Positions 11,226 through 25,142 of a stretch of 64,000 bases of DNA are shown here, piece after piece (position 1 is the stretch's first letter; every line of letters begins with the position of its first letter). Both the position numbers and the translations under genes were made by a program. A model generated the notes under the pieces. That model did not search any database. It was not told where the DNA came from and saw only the letters and a list, made by a program, of their open reading frames with translations. The DNA comes from Erythrocercus mccallii (taxonomy: Eukaryota > Chordata > Aves > Passeriformes > Dicruridae), in contig VZRG01000761.1 of the NCBI GenBank assembly GCA_013397435.1, forward strand, positions 115,492 to 179,491, written 5' to 3'.

Positions 11226-14200
11226 TGTGAGAAAGGGTTTATGGATAGCGCTGAGAAATGAAATGTAGAAAGCATTTGCAGTAGTGACCCTGCACAGGGC
11301 AAAAGTGAAAACATAGCTCAGTAACCATGACTTCCAGTTCTGTACCTTGGTTTATCTATAGTGGAGCTTGTACTTTCATTTTGTATCCCTTTATCCCTTT
11401 TCTTTTTCCGATTGATGATTTAAAATCTCCATAAATTAGCATGCATCAGTAAAAATTAATGTGACTTAATTATCTTCCCTGCTTTTGCAAATTGAGTTTG
11501 GCCTCTGTGACCATCTTTAAATGATCACTGCCTTTCTGACTTGTTCTGTGAGGAACTAGAGTCCAGTGGTGCTAAGTCACATCCAAAAATGATAATAGGC
11601 TTCTAATGTGGAGAAGGTTTTGAAAACCCATCCCACAGAAAATTACTAGCTGGGAAGCAGCAAAATGCAAGTGTGTCTTGGTTAATGGCCTGCCTATTCC
11701 ACAATGGGCATGAAAAAGAAGAAAGCTTCGGAAGGTGAATTTGAGATATAATGTAAAAGTTTATAATTGGAAAAGTACATTGCATCTCCTCCATCAGCTG
11801 ATCAACCATGCCTCTGAGACAGCCCTAGAATCAGCATTATTTTGCCAGTAAATAATTTTAGGATTTTTTTTTTCTGCTTTCAAAAATAGCAGAATATTTT
11901 TGCTTTGGCAAGTGTGGATTTTGTGCTAATATCCATAAAGGCATTTGGTTGCCAGGCTTGGTTGAACAAAAGAAAACAAAACAAAACTTTTTTTATCAGC
12001 TAGCTTTTGCTGTCCATGCTTAGATAAGAGCTGTTTGGGAAACTTTGCAGAATGGTTGCATTTTTCCTCTTCAAAGTAGTGATTTGTCAAAACAACTTTC
12101 TTACTGTAATCTACTGGTGTGATATAATGTTCTGTGCAAGATACTGCCTAGACATCAGATGAGATGAAATTGTGTGACCCTCATTACATCCCAGAGCAGT
12201 CACCAGCCCTATGTTTGAGGCACACAGCATTCAGACTGCCTGGCTGCTGCGCTGAACCCCAGGCTGTCCTAGATTTGATCTGCCTCTCATCCTCACTACA
12301 CTGCCATGTTTTGTTCCTCTCTGTTTCATCCCTTCTCCCATAGCTCATGGTGGCCTAGGACATTGGCCCAGATTCTTATCCAAATGATGTGTTATCTATT
12401 GAATGGAAACAAGACTCTGGAACACACCATCTTTCCTAGTGGACAAAGAGGGAACTGGTATCCAGCCATTTTTACTGAAAAGTCTGATTCTTTACAAAAG
12501 TCAGTAGGGTTCTTCATGAGTCCTCTGCATGAGGGGCTCTGGGAGGGCTGGGAATTTAAACCAGTAAGAGGAAAGTAAAAGGCAGCATGATATTGTGCTG
12601 TCTCTACTTTATAAATGCTTCACTAGAGGGAAAGCTACCCTGTGTGAGAAGTTTTTGATAGTCAGAAACCATATAATACGAGCCAGGAGCTGGAAGCTGA
12701 AACTGGAGAAATCCATCCTCAAAACAAGATATACCTTTTTTTTTTAAAAAAAAAAATCCAACAACCCCCTTGCCCCCCCTCCAAAAGTAAACCTAGACAT
12801 TAATCATCATGACAGTTTCCCAGAAGATGTAGTGGATCTTTATGGACTTCAAATTTGACACAACTTGTTACTTTGAAAATAATTATCTAGGTCTGTACAA
12901 GTTTTAGAGGAAGATGGGAGAACTGCTGTGTGACATTTTTTGCTCATGACTGAGATAAAGTTAAGAGTTCATTCCTGAGTGCCACTTTATCCCTAAACTT
13001 TCAGTTACTCAATCTCCTGTTAGTGTTTAAGTACTGGTAATGAAGTTTTATTGATGCTTTTTAGATTTTATCAAGTGCATATTTTTTCTGTGTGCTGAAG
13101 AGTCTAAGCTCTCTGTATCTGCAAAAATTGCAAAATACAGAGAATAAATGTGTTTTGCATGGTCAATTTGCTTTAATTTGTTTGATTTTTTTCTTTGCTT
13201 TTGTTTTGCTTGAATCTGATTTAAATGCCCAGTGCTAGACATATAGTTGAAACATTTTGTTCTCAAACTTGGACAGTCATGTTTTGACACAGTCTCTGCT
13301 GCTCCCTGTATCTCCTTGCTCACAGAGATGCTGCTTTCTTGTGCCATGTCATGCAATGAGGAACACACCCTGTGCTGTCACTATGGGGGTGGAGCATAGC
13401 AGGGACTCCTTTCCAGGTCAGGGGAAACAGGTGTCCCTGTCCTTTCACCACAGCACTGGTGCACGGACAGAAAACGCAGAGCTGGCTGTGAGCAGCAGCG
13501 ACAGGAGCCAGAGGGTGCAGGAGTGCACATCCCTTGCTGGTCACAAAGCTGTAACTTGGCACAACCGTGCCACTAATGCAGCCCCTGCCAACCAGATGGT
13601 AGGTGGGCTTGAAAGATGGAGCTAAGCAGTAATAAACTGTACCATTACTGAAGATTTCTTCATAAGAGGGGATGATGGTTTGCAAAGGGAGGTGTTGCAA
13701 TGATCTTCCTTACATGGCAGTTCTGTGTTAGCAGTCAAAGAAAAGAACATACAGATCTGTTTTGTTTGGGTCCTCTTTATATTTAGCATGGAGCCATTCC
13801 TACCACAATTTAGGAGGGAAGAAATCCCAGCCTTAAAAGATTGAACTAAAAATTGTATCTGTGTACTGGGAAGGCACAGGGAAAGCAAATTTGTATTACA
13901 CATGAAGTTAGCATAGTGGTGCAATAAACTTCATAGAGGACTTGGAAAGTATCCCCCTCCACCTCCAGGGTTTGAAAAATACTTCTTTTTCTGTCTGAGG
14001 CATACAGGCAGAATAGGTTCACCCACAACCTATGTCATTGTAGCAAGTGACAAATGTGAGCTCTGGCTTTCCCCCCGACTTTGAGCTTTGTGCCTCATTC
14101 ATTTGTGATATGCTTCCTCCTCACTTGAGGCAACACAGTCACCCAGGACAATGATGTTCTCAGCCTATTCATGATTTGGGGATTGTAAATTTCAGGAGAG

Positions 14201-17200
14201 ACAGTTTGAGTGAACCTCGGTGCTGTTACAAAGGCTGACTGTGAATACCCCACTTTCATAAGATAATAAGCGCTCTTGCTTTGTGGCATCAGTTCAGCCT
14301 CCCTTTCCATCTCCCACTTGTTCTTCTCACCTTGACCTGAATCCAAACATTCCCAACTGCTCTTCAAGCTGCCTTATGACTGTCAGCTCCCATGACTTCT
14401 CCAACAGGAGGGACTTGCAGGGAACCAGCTTTGCTGGGAAGCTTCAGATACGTCACTGCATCGTAGCCAGGCTGCTTTCCACCTAGCAGCCAGGCAAGAA
14501 ATGGGAGACAGCAGCAGGCTCAGCACCAAGCCTGGACTTAGTATTAGGTGTACTGTATGAGAAGACATGTGGAAGAGCAGTTTGCTCCTCCCTTGATGCT
14601 TTGGAGACCTTTCCCAACAACAGCTGCAGCATCCAATTTCAGTAGTGATGGACAGAGAATTGGAGCAGTAAGAAGAAAGGAATTTATGTAGCTAAAGTAG
14701 GAGGATTGGTGAAGACTATGAAATAATTTCTGCATGACATGTTTTCATAAAGCTAAAATTCTGGTTTTCCTAAAAGGTAAAATCTTTGGAAAAAGAGTTT
14801 TGACTAATTATTTCAAGATAATTAAAGCCACCAATGACACCATCTCCCTTCTGCACAGAGGAAATGCCAGGTATTGTTTGGTTTCTAATTTAAAAACAGA
14901 GTTATCCAAAACTAACTTTAACACTGTAAGGGCTGCTGCTAAATTCAGTGAGAGTAAGATGATAATCTGCACTTTTGAATGTTAAATCAAACTACTGGGA
15001 CAAGAGAAATTGGAAATTAGATGCATCCTATCAGCAAACCTGACTTTGAAGAGTTTGTCCTGTCTGCATGATATACAATTTGTTGTTTGTTTTAATCAAG
15101 AAATTTGTAAGAATTTGTTACATGATGCTGCAGTATGATTTTGATACCACAGTTCAGATTAAGTGTTCAGCTGAGTTATGTTAAATATGGAAGATATGGT
15201 AGAAACAAGATTTTCCCTAGTATGTTTTTATTAATAGCTTCTGATGGAACGATAAGTTCAGGCAAAGACTAAAAGGAAGAAGAAAAAGCAATACAGTATT
15301 GTTCGCACAAGCTATTGCAGTGGAAAGCCAGAATAATGAGGAACTGTTGGAGAGAGGTTCAATGGTAGACTGGAATGAGCTTTTCTCTGTTGTGCTGAGC
15401 TTATATTCCTTTGGTTTTACCTCTATGTAAGTTGCAAGTCTTTATGAGTTAAATATGAAAATAAATTAAATTTTATAATTTTCTTATAGCTTGAACTAAT
15501 TGTTTTGGTATTGGTTTTGATGCTATTGACAGTGTGTTGCTTTGAATGGGGTTAATACTTCTATTTATGTTTTAATATGATCTAAATTACCTCACATTCT
15601 GAAGATGAGGCAGCTTGTCATGATGCAAGGAAATCAGACCGCAGACTTACCATTTGTGCCATTTCTGTGCTCTGTGGTTTTGTCATGTATCCATATGGGT
15701 CTCAGCCAGCAGATATGGGTGTGTGCTCAGCTCTGGTGAAGCCAAGCTTTGCTTCAGCCTGTCTGCTCAGTATTGACTCTCTTGAATTTTGTATAGAACA
15801 TTGTACAGAAGAGACTAAGTGTTTAGGTAAGGAACAGAGGAATTTTCACATGGTTCTGATACATTCCCGTTCTGATATTTATCCTGTTCTTAGTGTTTTC
15901 TGGGTATTTGCTCAGGGTCCCTGTTGGAGACAGGTTGCAGGGTTAGATGGAGCCATGGACTATTTCCTATTCCTACAGTAATCTCCTCATTTGAGCATGG
16001 GAGGGTTCAAGTCTACGTAGGGCTGTGCAATAGGTTTGTCTGGGCTCCACAGGTCATGGCCATCTGCTCCAGAGGGGTAACGCTGAGCCAAGCAAGCTGG
16101 ACCCAAGGAGGTTGGGTGCTGGGTGCTGCTGGTGGTGCACCATGAAATGACCTTGCTCCCTGCCCAAGCATGGCTCAGTTCAGCCCTGCCTCACACACCA
16201 GCTCCAAGAGGAGCTTGTGCAGTGCAGGTGATAGATGGGAAGGAGGTGGGTGACCCCTGACCGTGGGGGATGTCACCCTCGGGGATCCTGGGATGGTTCA
16301 GTCTGATGGGTTGGAATTAAATGGGATTCAAGAGAGCAGACATCAGTTTAGACACTGTTGACTGGGAGCACTGGTTCAATGAACATCTCTTGGTTTCTGC
16401 TCAAAACATTTTGGTCTGAGATTTTCTTTTCTTGCATACATTGAAAAACAGGGGTATTTAAACATTCAGATGACTTGATTTACTGTATAAGACAGTTGGC
16501 AAGTGAATTTGCCAAACACCATTTGGATTTGATTTTTATTTTAAAATGTTTTTTTAAATCACCACTATTGTACAAAAAAGAGGACAGATTTTACTAACTA
16601 TAAACCCTTCCTATATTGTCTACACCCAGAGAGGTAGAAGCTGTATTTTCTCAAAAAATTCTGAATTTAGACTATGCATTTGTCACTTCTATGTTACTGG
16701 ATGTTAGTAGATTATTGCATTCTTTCCAATTATCTGAGCAGCCCTCAGGTTTTTTAAAATAAATAAGATGTCAGAGTTTGCTGACTCCATCAGAAAAGTT
16801 TGTCCATTTTTAGTTTTAACTATAAAATATGCACCTTAATCTTAAATATCATGTAAGTTGCCATTATTATCTCAGAATCAATAGTACCATTAAAGTTTTC
16901 TCATCTTTCCAATGAGAAAAAGCTTAATTTTTCTCCTTGCTGTTTTGGTCTATATGGGAGTCATGCAAGGCTGAGAAAATGTCCTCTGTTGAGCAATGTG
17001 TTCAATGTGCAGTAGAGCTGCAGGGCTGGACTCTTATGGGAGCTTAGCTCCCACTAGCCACACTTCATCTCATTAAACACCTCAATGTGGTAAGAAACAC
17101 TGTCTCATTTCATAAGACAGCTGTTTAAATACCTGAAATCAAAAGAAATTATCTGCCATGTCTCTATAGTATTGCATTTTTTTTTTTGGTATTTGTACAT

Positions 17201-18078
17201 TGCGTGTCTGGTTTGCACGCAGCTACCCAAGTAAATTCTGCACAGTCTTCCTCTGAGCTAAACCTGAATTCTTCCCAGTTAGAGGTAAATTCTTCCCTTT
17301 TTCTGAAATGGACTTAGTTTTTCAGTCTGCCTTTTCTTGTTATGTTAAAGCTGACATGTTGTGAGGAGGTTTTAAATCAGGACTAGCCAATCCTAATTTT
17401 ATTAGGAAAGAGGAAAGAAATTAAATCAAACTGCGTGTCATGAAGAGGCCCTGGACAGAAATGGCCTTGGCACATCAGCTTTAGTAGAATGGGTGCTCTA
17501 AGCTGGCTCCAAGATCAGCTGCACTTTTCATGGTGAAACCTCACACATTTTTTTCTTTTGCTCTTATAATATCATGATTACTTTACTCACTATAAATCTT
17601 AGAGAGACTTTTGGATTTTGAAAGGGAGAGATATTTTCAAAAGGTATCTGATTTCTTCTGATTGTGTCAGGTGAATGCCATATCATAAATTATCCTGCCT
17701 GATATATCAATGGCAAACATTGATTCCAACTGCAAGGGCATGTGCTGCTTATACAAATGTCTGACACTGGATGCAAGCCACCTTTTTACCATGTTAATTG
17801 AAGATGGATAGCGAAGACCTGAGATCAACAAATGGGCCTGTTTATCATGTTGTTAAAACTCAATCTGTCTGACACTAAAATGTTTTTCAGCTCCTTAAAA
17901 TGAAAGGGAAACTGTCAGCCTGAAACTCACGTCTAACAAAGCTGTCATCTTTTCCTTTTCACAATACTCCTTGAATAAGAGCTCAAACACTGTAGCTGGG
18001 AAAAAAAAAAAAAAGACTAGAAAATGCAAACTTGCCTTTTATGGAGTTGTGGAAAATATGGTTCAGGTTGGATTGTGG
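11226..18078. other. unique non-coding stretch with short low-complexity tracts
   Basis: No exon, RNA gene or named repeat is recognised. A T10-A11 block lies at 12736-12756, followed by C-rich sequence to about 12780. Overlapping frames on both strands at 13.05-13.92 kb (up to 126 codons) resemble no family. A 13-A run is at about 18001-18014. Chance frames elsewhere are short. Confidence 0.6.
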
Positions 18079-18118
18079 TGGAACAGATCCCTAAGTCAGT
18101 ACTTATGGATCTGTTCCA
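18079..18118. repeat. near-perfect 40-bp fold-back hairpin
   Basis: The 18-base arm at 18079-18096 (tggaacagatccctaagt) pairs with 18101-18118 across a 4-base loop (cagt). Seventeen of eighteen positions pair; the only mismatch is C18091 against T18106. Pairing stops abruptly on both sides, so the stem is too short for a normal microRNA precursor. An arm this long with a tiny loop is very unlikely by chance in 64 kb. A template-switch (fold-back) mutation is the likely origin; a protein-binding palindrome is an alternative. Confidence 0.9.
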
Positions 18119-19186
18119 GTGCTCCTATGCCAGCCATGGCAGTGCCTTTGGGAAGGGCAAAGGCTGGGTTTTGGGGAGGCTTGGGACAAGAGAGACAAGT
18201 GTGCTTAGAGTTGTGTGCATTATCCCTCCAGAAGTCCCAGAAAAGTGCCACAATTTTCATTAGCGTTGGTGGCACAGTGTCATTTCATGTGGATCTTTTG
18301 TTAGCAATGGTTCCAGGTACTGCTGCCTCCCGATCTGAAAACTTTGTTGTTAGACGCTACATAAATGTCTGTGAACTATGAATAGCTCCCTTCCTCCACA
18401 GGACCAATGCTGCATTCCCTGCTGTATTAAGATCTGGCATCTAGGTTGTTGGACTCTTGTTTGTCTGCTACCATAAGTAGCCCGTTTATTTGTGTCACTA
18501 TGAATGTTAAAAAGTCAACCCTGAGTTGCTTCTCCTTGTAATACTATGGAGGAAACTTGAGTTTTCAATTTATAAAGGCTTATGAATGAACTAAAAAATC
18601 TCTACAGTGAGTAGCCCAAGGGAATGCAAGCTAATTGTTCGATAGCAGCTGATGGAGAGCTAGGTGAAATGCAATTATTTGGAAAATAATTTGTAAAACG
18701 GTGACATTTACTTCTCCCCACACCCTTCTCCATGGATGTCCAAGGGGAAAAAAAATCCCTTATGCTGTAAGTGCTGAGGAATGGCTTTCTGCACAGTGTT
18801 TGTCATCTCTTGACTACCTCTGCTTGGCATTGTCTCCCTTGAGAAGGGTATATGAGCCCTTCACAGCCATGACTGTATGTGCTCTCTGGGCTTCGTTTTT
18901 ATCTAGACATGCAAAAATAGGATTACTTTTCTTAAGCTGATTTTTCCCCTTCAAGCACAGGGTTTCTTTAAATCAAGTGAGCATATTTAGGAATATCTTA
19001 AACTGTGAGATTTTAACGTATGCGTTCATTAATTTTAATGCCATTCAGTCAAAGTCTGAGATGTTTCCAATTCATGCTGGTACTTCCCTCTTGCTGCATT
19101 ACACTGAGATATGAAGAGGCAGAAGAGATTCCAAGGGATGTGTATGAACGTGGGTATGTTGCTGTAGGTCTTGTAATTTGAGAAGG
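18119..19186. other. unique non-coding stretch
   Basis: Nothing recognisable apart from chance frames. The 136-codon frame covering 17971-18381 runs through the hairpin and through the poly-A at 18001, and has no known domain. Confidence 0.6.
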
Positions 19187-19255
19187 TGTCTGATTTACAC
19201 TGGTCACAGGTCTGTCTTCACTTCCCATTTACATTAATGGGCATCTGGCTCCCCC
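19187..19255. repeat. possible ancient sauropsid palindromic repeat fragment
   Basis: The text 'tctgatttacactggt' followed by 'cttcccatttacattaatgg' and 'gcatctggctccc' resembles old palindromic non-autonomous repeats of reptile and bird genomes, which carry TTTACACTGG and CCCATTGA..TCAATGGG blocks. The inner cccatt/aatggg arms are 6 bp and perfect. The match is short and I am not sure of it. Confidence 0.3.
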
Positions 19256-22200
19256 GATATACCATGAGGAAAATTGGTCGTACGAAGATTAACACTAGGG
19301 TGATCATAATATCCACTGGTTGTTATAATAAATCTGTTTATCAATAGACTCTAGACACATTCAATATTGGTGTGTTTCATAACAAATTGCTGTAAGTTGC
19401 TGTTCTGTTTTATTCCCTTATTGCATTTTCACAGCACATTATAGGAGTGATAAAATTCCATGAGCCATAACTCCTAATGGCAGTGATGATCGATTTGACT
19501 TCCAATTTGGGAAAAAACAACCATACACAGTATACACTCTGCCCTAGTACAGAATAACAGTTCTGCTTGTCTTTCTGGCAATATTGGGACATTAGCAGTA
19601 ATGATTAGCAGTAATAACTTTTGACAATAATTTACTTTTAGGTATGGAAATGTATTTGATTCATTGGTCTTGGAACCAATGCAAACAATATTATACAAGC
19701 ATATGAGAATGTGCATATTTGAATACATCTATTATTCAGAGCATCCCTGACATCTTTTAAGGCACAAGAAATTGTACTCAAATAGATGAATTTTTGCCCA
19801 CAGTTGTACCATTTCCAGGCAACCCATGGCAGTCTGTGTGATGGGTACCTGCAAACCTCCTGCAGAAAGAAAATTAATGACTTAATTTCAAAGTTGAGCT
19901 TGCACTGCTCACAGCATCATCATAGTTCTGATTTTTTTTCTTCTTTATTCTTTCTTTAAAAGAATGAAAAGGGGATTTTTTTTCTTTTTTGTTCTTTCTT
20001 AAAATTTTCATTGAGAAGTTGTTTGAAAGCTGACAGGCCACTACTGTGCTGGAAGCTCTCTGAAGCAAAGGTTAGTAGGGTTTGGATATTTTCCTTTTTG
20101 CCGACTAAGCAAAGCAAAAACTACACTGAAGCTTTTCAATGACTCCTCCATAGCACTAAAAAGTGCATCTCCCATTTGCAATCTATTGTCTATTCAAATC
20201 TATTTAATTTACAATTAACAAGACACCTCTTACTCTTTCAACTTAATTAAAGAGCTACTGACTCTTAGAAGGATTGAAATGCAATAAAGAAGATAACCTA
20301 GTTAGGGTATAATTAAGGAAATTTACGTAAGTAATAAACATGGTATTGCTGCCTTCTAAAAAAAATTACCCTGAACTTGTGTTAATTTCTAGAAAAGCTT
20401 ATCTTAAAATAAGTGTTCAGACATTTAATTAGAATAAGGCAAGGTAGCTATTGCGAATTAATTATATGTAATTTCCTTTAAGTAACCATTGAAAGCATGG
20501 CATACCAAATGGCCTCTGTGTGATCTGTCAGCAAGCCAAGGTTTTAACCTCTGTGTCTTGGATTAACCCCTTCTGCACAGCTGCTGCTTTTAACTAAATC
20601 CTACAGGTGCCTACTTCATACTCTCCAAAGAGGAAAATTGAAAAGTGATTGGAAGTATGAAATAAAAATTATCTCCTCGTTCAAACACTCACTTGACCTT
20701 GGGTTAAAAACAAAGAGTTCATTTTTCAGGACTCTGAAGCAGGAAGTAAGGGACAAAGCATTGTTGAGTGTACTGGTGGCCGGTACTTATTTTGCCCTGA
20801 GTATTATAAGCCCAGTAAGCACAGCTGCATGGGCTTATACTAAACCAGAAAATATTCTTATTAAGGAAGAGGATTTTGTTGCCAGTCCCAGCAGGGGTAT
20901 CTGCCATGAGTTTCAATATGTAACCCCACTTTACTTCAAAAATTGTTTGGCTTTTTGAGTAGGAGAGAAAGAGTCCAAGCACTCTTGGTAAGTGAATACT
21001 TGGTGCAGAGGTGAGCCTGCAACGTGCTCGCTCGTGCTGCAGGAGAGCGTGGTGGCTTCTTACGGACCACCATGGTTACAGCTTGTGTGGAACAAATCCC
21101 TAAAGCACCACAGTTGGCTTTCTTGTAGCTCAGCTTCTCTTCAAAGCAGTGAGTTTGCAGCTGTCTGCTTGGCCAGTGGAGTGTGAAAATATGGTCCTGC
21201 AGCTGCTTCACCACAGCCAATGGTAATTGCTTCGCTCCCACGTGTGCCTTACTGGATGCAGGTACACACTGCTTATTGTGTGCAGGGACTACAGAGAGAA
21301 AGACTCCTTTTTTTTTGGTTCTCACACCGTTAGGCTGGGGATGAAGGTAGCACAACTACGCATTTAAATGATGTGACGGATGCAGTTAGAACTATTAGTG
21401 CTGGTGACAGAATGGCAGATGCCTTCTGACTGAAAACAAAAAAAATCTCCCCCACAAATTATATTAAGTCCTTTTTTGCATTTTGAAAGGCAATATGTGC
21501 TTTTACACCTGCCATAACTGTCAGCTGGCATGTGCTGACTCTAACCAAGCTGACTTCTGCAAATTCATGATCTAGGCTGGTGCTTCCACATACAGCCATG
21601 CTTTTCCCTGCTCTGAAAAGCTCTTGCCTTGTTTGCTGGTTGTGCTGCATGCAGATTCAGTCTGAGGGGGAAATTAGGACTTTCCCAGGAAGGTTCATGC
21701 TTTTCATCTGCCTTTTAGGGAGTTCAGAGATGCCTAGTTTTAATTTTGAATTTTTTCATTTTTATTAAAGGGGCTATTATAGCTACCTATATTTGAACTG
21801 AGTGTGTAATGTTTCTATTTCTACTCTAAACTATGGTCAGAGTGTAGTTCATCTGTTTCTGTGCATTGTCACCTAAAAAACCTCCTGAAGAACAAATGCT
21901 TCATTGCTGTATTTAAACTGATCTTGTCTGGACATCCCATTTTGATTGGTGGCTGAAGTGCCGTGAAGAATCAAAACAGATATTTGGAGACCATCAGGCC
22001 AAGTCTTCTGTCAGTGCAATGACACTGTTCTGTTAGATGTGGGACTCAGAATATATTTACATGCCTGGTAGCAATGTAACGAAAGATGACAGATTAATTA
22101 CTGTTGGAGCTGGGCCAAGCAGAGGACATGGTGCTCTAGCAGGCACCCCATTCCCTATGTGATAGATCATGTTTGTTCAAGCACTCAGAAACTCATTAGG

Positions 22201-25126
22201 TTCAACCTGAGTTATTTGGGAGAAACTGTTATTCAGGTAATTGCCGCTGCATTGCTTGAGTGAGCTTGTGTTCACAAGACATTTGCAGGAGGGATATCGG
22301 GGTCTGGTGGACTGTGGGGCTGCAAAAGTTCTTCAGTTGAAAGGGGTTAAGCCAACTGGAAGCGGAAGAGTTACAAAACCCGCTCAAAGGGGTGTCCTTG
22401 GCTTGAGTTTCTCTAAACAGCCATTCGGTTCCTTTACTGTTACAAACTTCCAAGGGGGAAAATTTGGAGGTGTAACTTATTTAGGTTCATGCCTTTTAGA
22501 GAAAGAAAAAAAAAAAAATCAAGAAAAGATAAGGGAAGAACATTGCTTGTCCCAGCACCTTTGGAGCAGAAGAAGGAACCTGAGTGGAAATGTGTTGGTA
22601 TGGCATTTGGTCTGGAGCTGCCTTTGACAAAGAAATAGGAGCACTTTTCCTCCATGCTATGGCACGAAGGACAGAAGCTGGAGCATTTTTTAATGATATA
22701 AAAGAGTAGGAGGTGCTTCTTGGACCACTTTTCCCCTTTCTGCCATGCTCTTAGGGGATTTCGATATTTCTTACTCAGACTCAGATGCTTGTTCTGCTCT
22801 TTTACCTGCTTCACCTTTGATGTAGTGCCTGCCCACTGCAATGGAAATTGTAACAGGTAGGAAATGCTTACAGGAAGGAGCAGAATAATTTATTACCCAA
22901 AAAAAGAAAGAAATAGAGAGAGAACATTGTTCCTCTAGTCAGATGTTTATTTAGTGTTTATTTAGTGGCTGCATATCAATTATCTGTTTGAACAGGTTTC
23001 ATTACAGAAAGTGCAAAACCCCTGAGCACATTTTAAAATATGCTAATCCTTACTTAGGCAGGAAATGGAAAAGGCTCATTTACAGTTTAATTTCTAATCC
23101 ATGTGGGTTGCCGTGTTGTATTCTGGGACATAAATAGAAAAGTTGGAGAGGACAGCTCACTCACAATAAACAGGTGCTGTTGCTTTGCTTTTCTGCTTAC
23201 TCACTCTAATCATGTGTCATAGCACAAGCCACAAAATATTGGGCACAAACTCTGCCAAAACCATTCTATTCTGTGCTTTTCCTTTTGAGGGATAGCATAT
23301 GGGCAAGAGCTTGTAAATCAGCACTGATGAGGAGGGAATGAACAGGTTCCTACCTGATGTGATGAGGACCTGCACGAAGAGCTGCTACAGCCCTTTCCTT
23401 TGGCTGGCCATTATACTAGAACAGAATCACCACACAGCCCCACAGAACACCCCTAAAAAATGAAACCACAGTTTCCACTCAGGTTCCTGCTGCTGCTGCT
23501 GTGCCAGGGCAAAGTTCTTTCTCTTTTTTATTGGTTTTCTTTCTCTAAAAAAGTTGTTCTGCAGTAATGAACTCCCCCTCCAACTTTTCCCGTTTCCCCT
23601 AATCCCTCCGATAAAATATTTATTCAGATAAGGCTACCAGTTTTGCTGTAAGGCCTCCCATATCAGTGTTTAATCAGTTGCCCAATGCTGTTGTTTTCCA
23701 GATGATACGAATATTATCCCCTACCATTTCAGACTGAGGCTGTGGGCTCCTCCCCTTTGAGATTTCTGGAAAGAAGACAATATTGGCAAACTTTCAAGTG
23801 CAAATCTTTCTTGAAATACTCATCTCTGTAGTTATTTGAAAATCAAGAGGGGAAGGCATGTTAGGAGCCTGGGAGGGAAAATCCAGCTGTAGCCGTGATG
23901 TAAATCCAGATGTAGCTATGGCAGTCCTGGGCCCAAGCAGTGAATCAAAAAGGGACATCCTTTTTTTAGGACTGCTGCTAACATAGCCTTGGCAGGACAC
24001 TGACAGATATTTGAAGTGACGGGACACAGGGTATATTTGATATAGAGCAGCAGAGTTTAATTATGGACAAGAATCAAATTGATATTCATAGGGTGATAAA
24101 TAAATAATGTGTATGCACTCACACAGAAGGACAAGAACATTTTTCTCAAGTGAAAGAAATAAAATCAGCAAAACAGAAATTAAAAATGGATCTATTTAGC
24201 AGAGTTTCTGGGTATGTGATTAATGATCAATTGGTGGATCCTTCTGTTTCTCAAGGAGTCACTCACATCTTGTCTAAAGACTACGAAATGGTTTGGGGTC
24301 ACATATCTCATTCTCTGATCTCTGCTCTGAGATTTGCAGCTAGCATTTTTTTCTCCTCAGGGGGTGAATTGAGCCTCAGGAGGCTTAGCAGCAGTGGAGA
24401 GCTAAAAGGACAAGAGGGAAAGTGGAAGAGTTGATTAGATGGAGAGAGAAAGGAAAGTGGAACAGTATTCTCCCTGGCTGGCTGAGCCGGGGGTACCAGT
24501 CAGCACACACCTATTCAGCAGGAGGCTCTTTACTATGGGTTAGCTTTTAGTTCGACCTTTTCAAAAAGAGCTGGACAGTTCACATAGGATGATCAATGTA
24601 TCAGTGCTGATGTTTTATTTTCCTAATTTCAGGGAATGTCCCTTAAAAAGTTGGTGCTTCTGACAAAGTTCCTCTCTGAAACACCCATGTTTCTTCAAGA
24701 TAAGTTCTCAACTTTCACATATAATCTGATGCTTTTTGTACTTGTGGCTATGGACACAAGCTTAAAAATAGGAACAAAATTATCTGAAATGAAAAAATTA
24801 GTAAGAAAATCAGCAATTATGCTTTCAACAAAATTATTTAAGTTTTACTCTTGGATTTGGGGAGTGGATTTGAGGCTTCATCTCATAATGATTTCAATAT
24901 GTGGTGGTATCAATATTGTGTTAAAAAAATGAGGCAACTAACAAAGACTGACAGAAAGTGGCAGCTTGGGTGCATCAGGGATTTGGGTGACTTTCTTTTG
25001 TCCACTGAGCACCTTTGCATGTTTCAAAAGGACTTCTTCATTGCTATGCCCAAGTTGGGGCTTTGCTAAGGACCAAGCAACATTTATTTCTAGAGATAAG
25101 ATAGGTGAAAGATCACACTATAATGA
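19256..25126. other. unique non-coding stretch
   Basis: No gene or named repeat is seen. Noted within: a 13-bp tandem duplication attagcagtaatg at 19591-19616, a polypyrimidine stretch at 19931-20000, a TAAT-motif-rich AT block at about 20200-20480, a 12-A run near 22507-22518 and a (CTG)4 run near 23488. Frames of up to 139 codons (20936-21355, minus; 22241-22627, plus) have no recognisable domain. Confidence 0.6.
20200..20480. promoter_or_regulatory. homeodomain-site-rich AT block, candidate regulatory element
   Basis: Within about 280 bases there are several TAAT/ATTA cores, including ttaattaaag (about 20243), ataattaagg (about 20310), tttaattaga (about 20427) and gaattaatta (about 20455). 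Clusters like this occur in conserved vertebrate enhancers. AT-rich sequence also gives such sites by chance, so this is only a candidate. Confidence 0.2.
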
Positions 25127-25142
25127 GTGTGTGTGTGTGTGT
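25127..25142 (+). repeat. (GT)8 microsatellite
   Basis: Sixteen bases of uninterrupted GT dinucleotide, followed by an imperfect atgtatgtata tail to about 25158. Short for a polymorphic locus. Confidence 0.95.
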
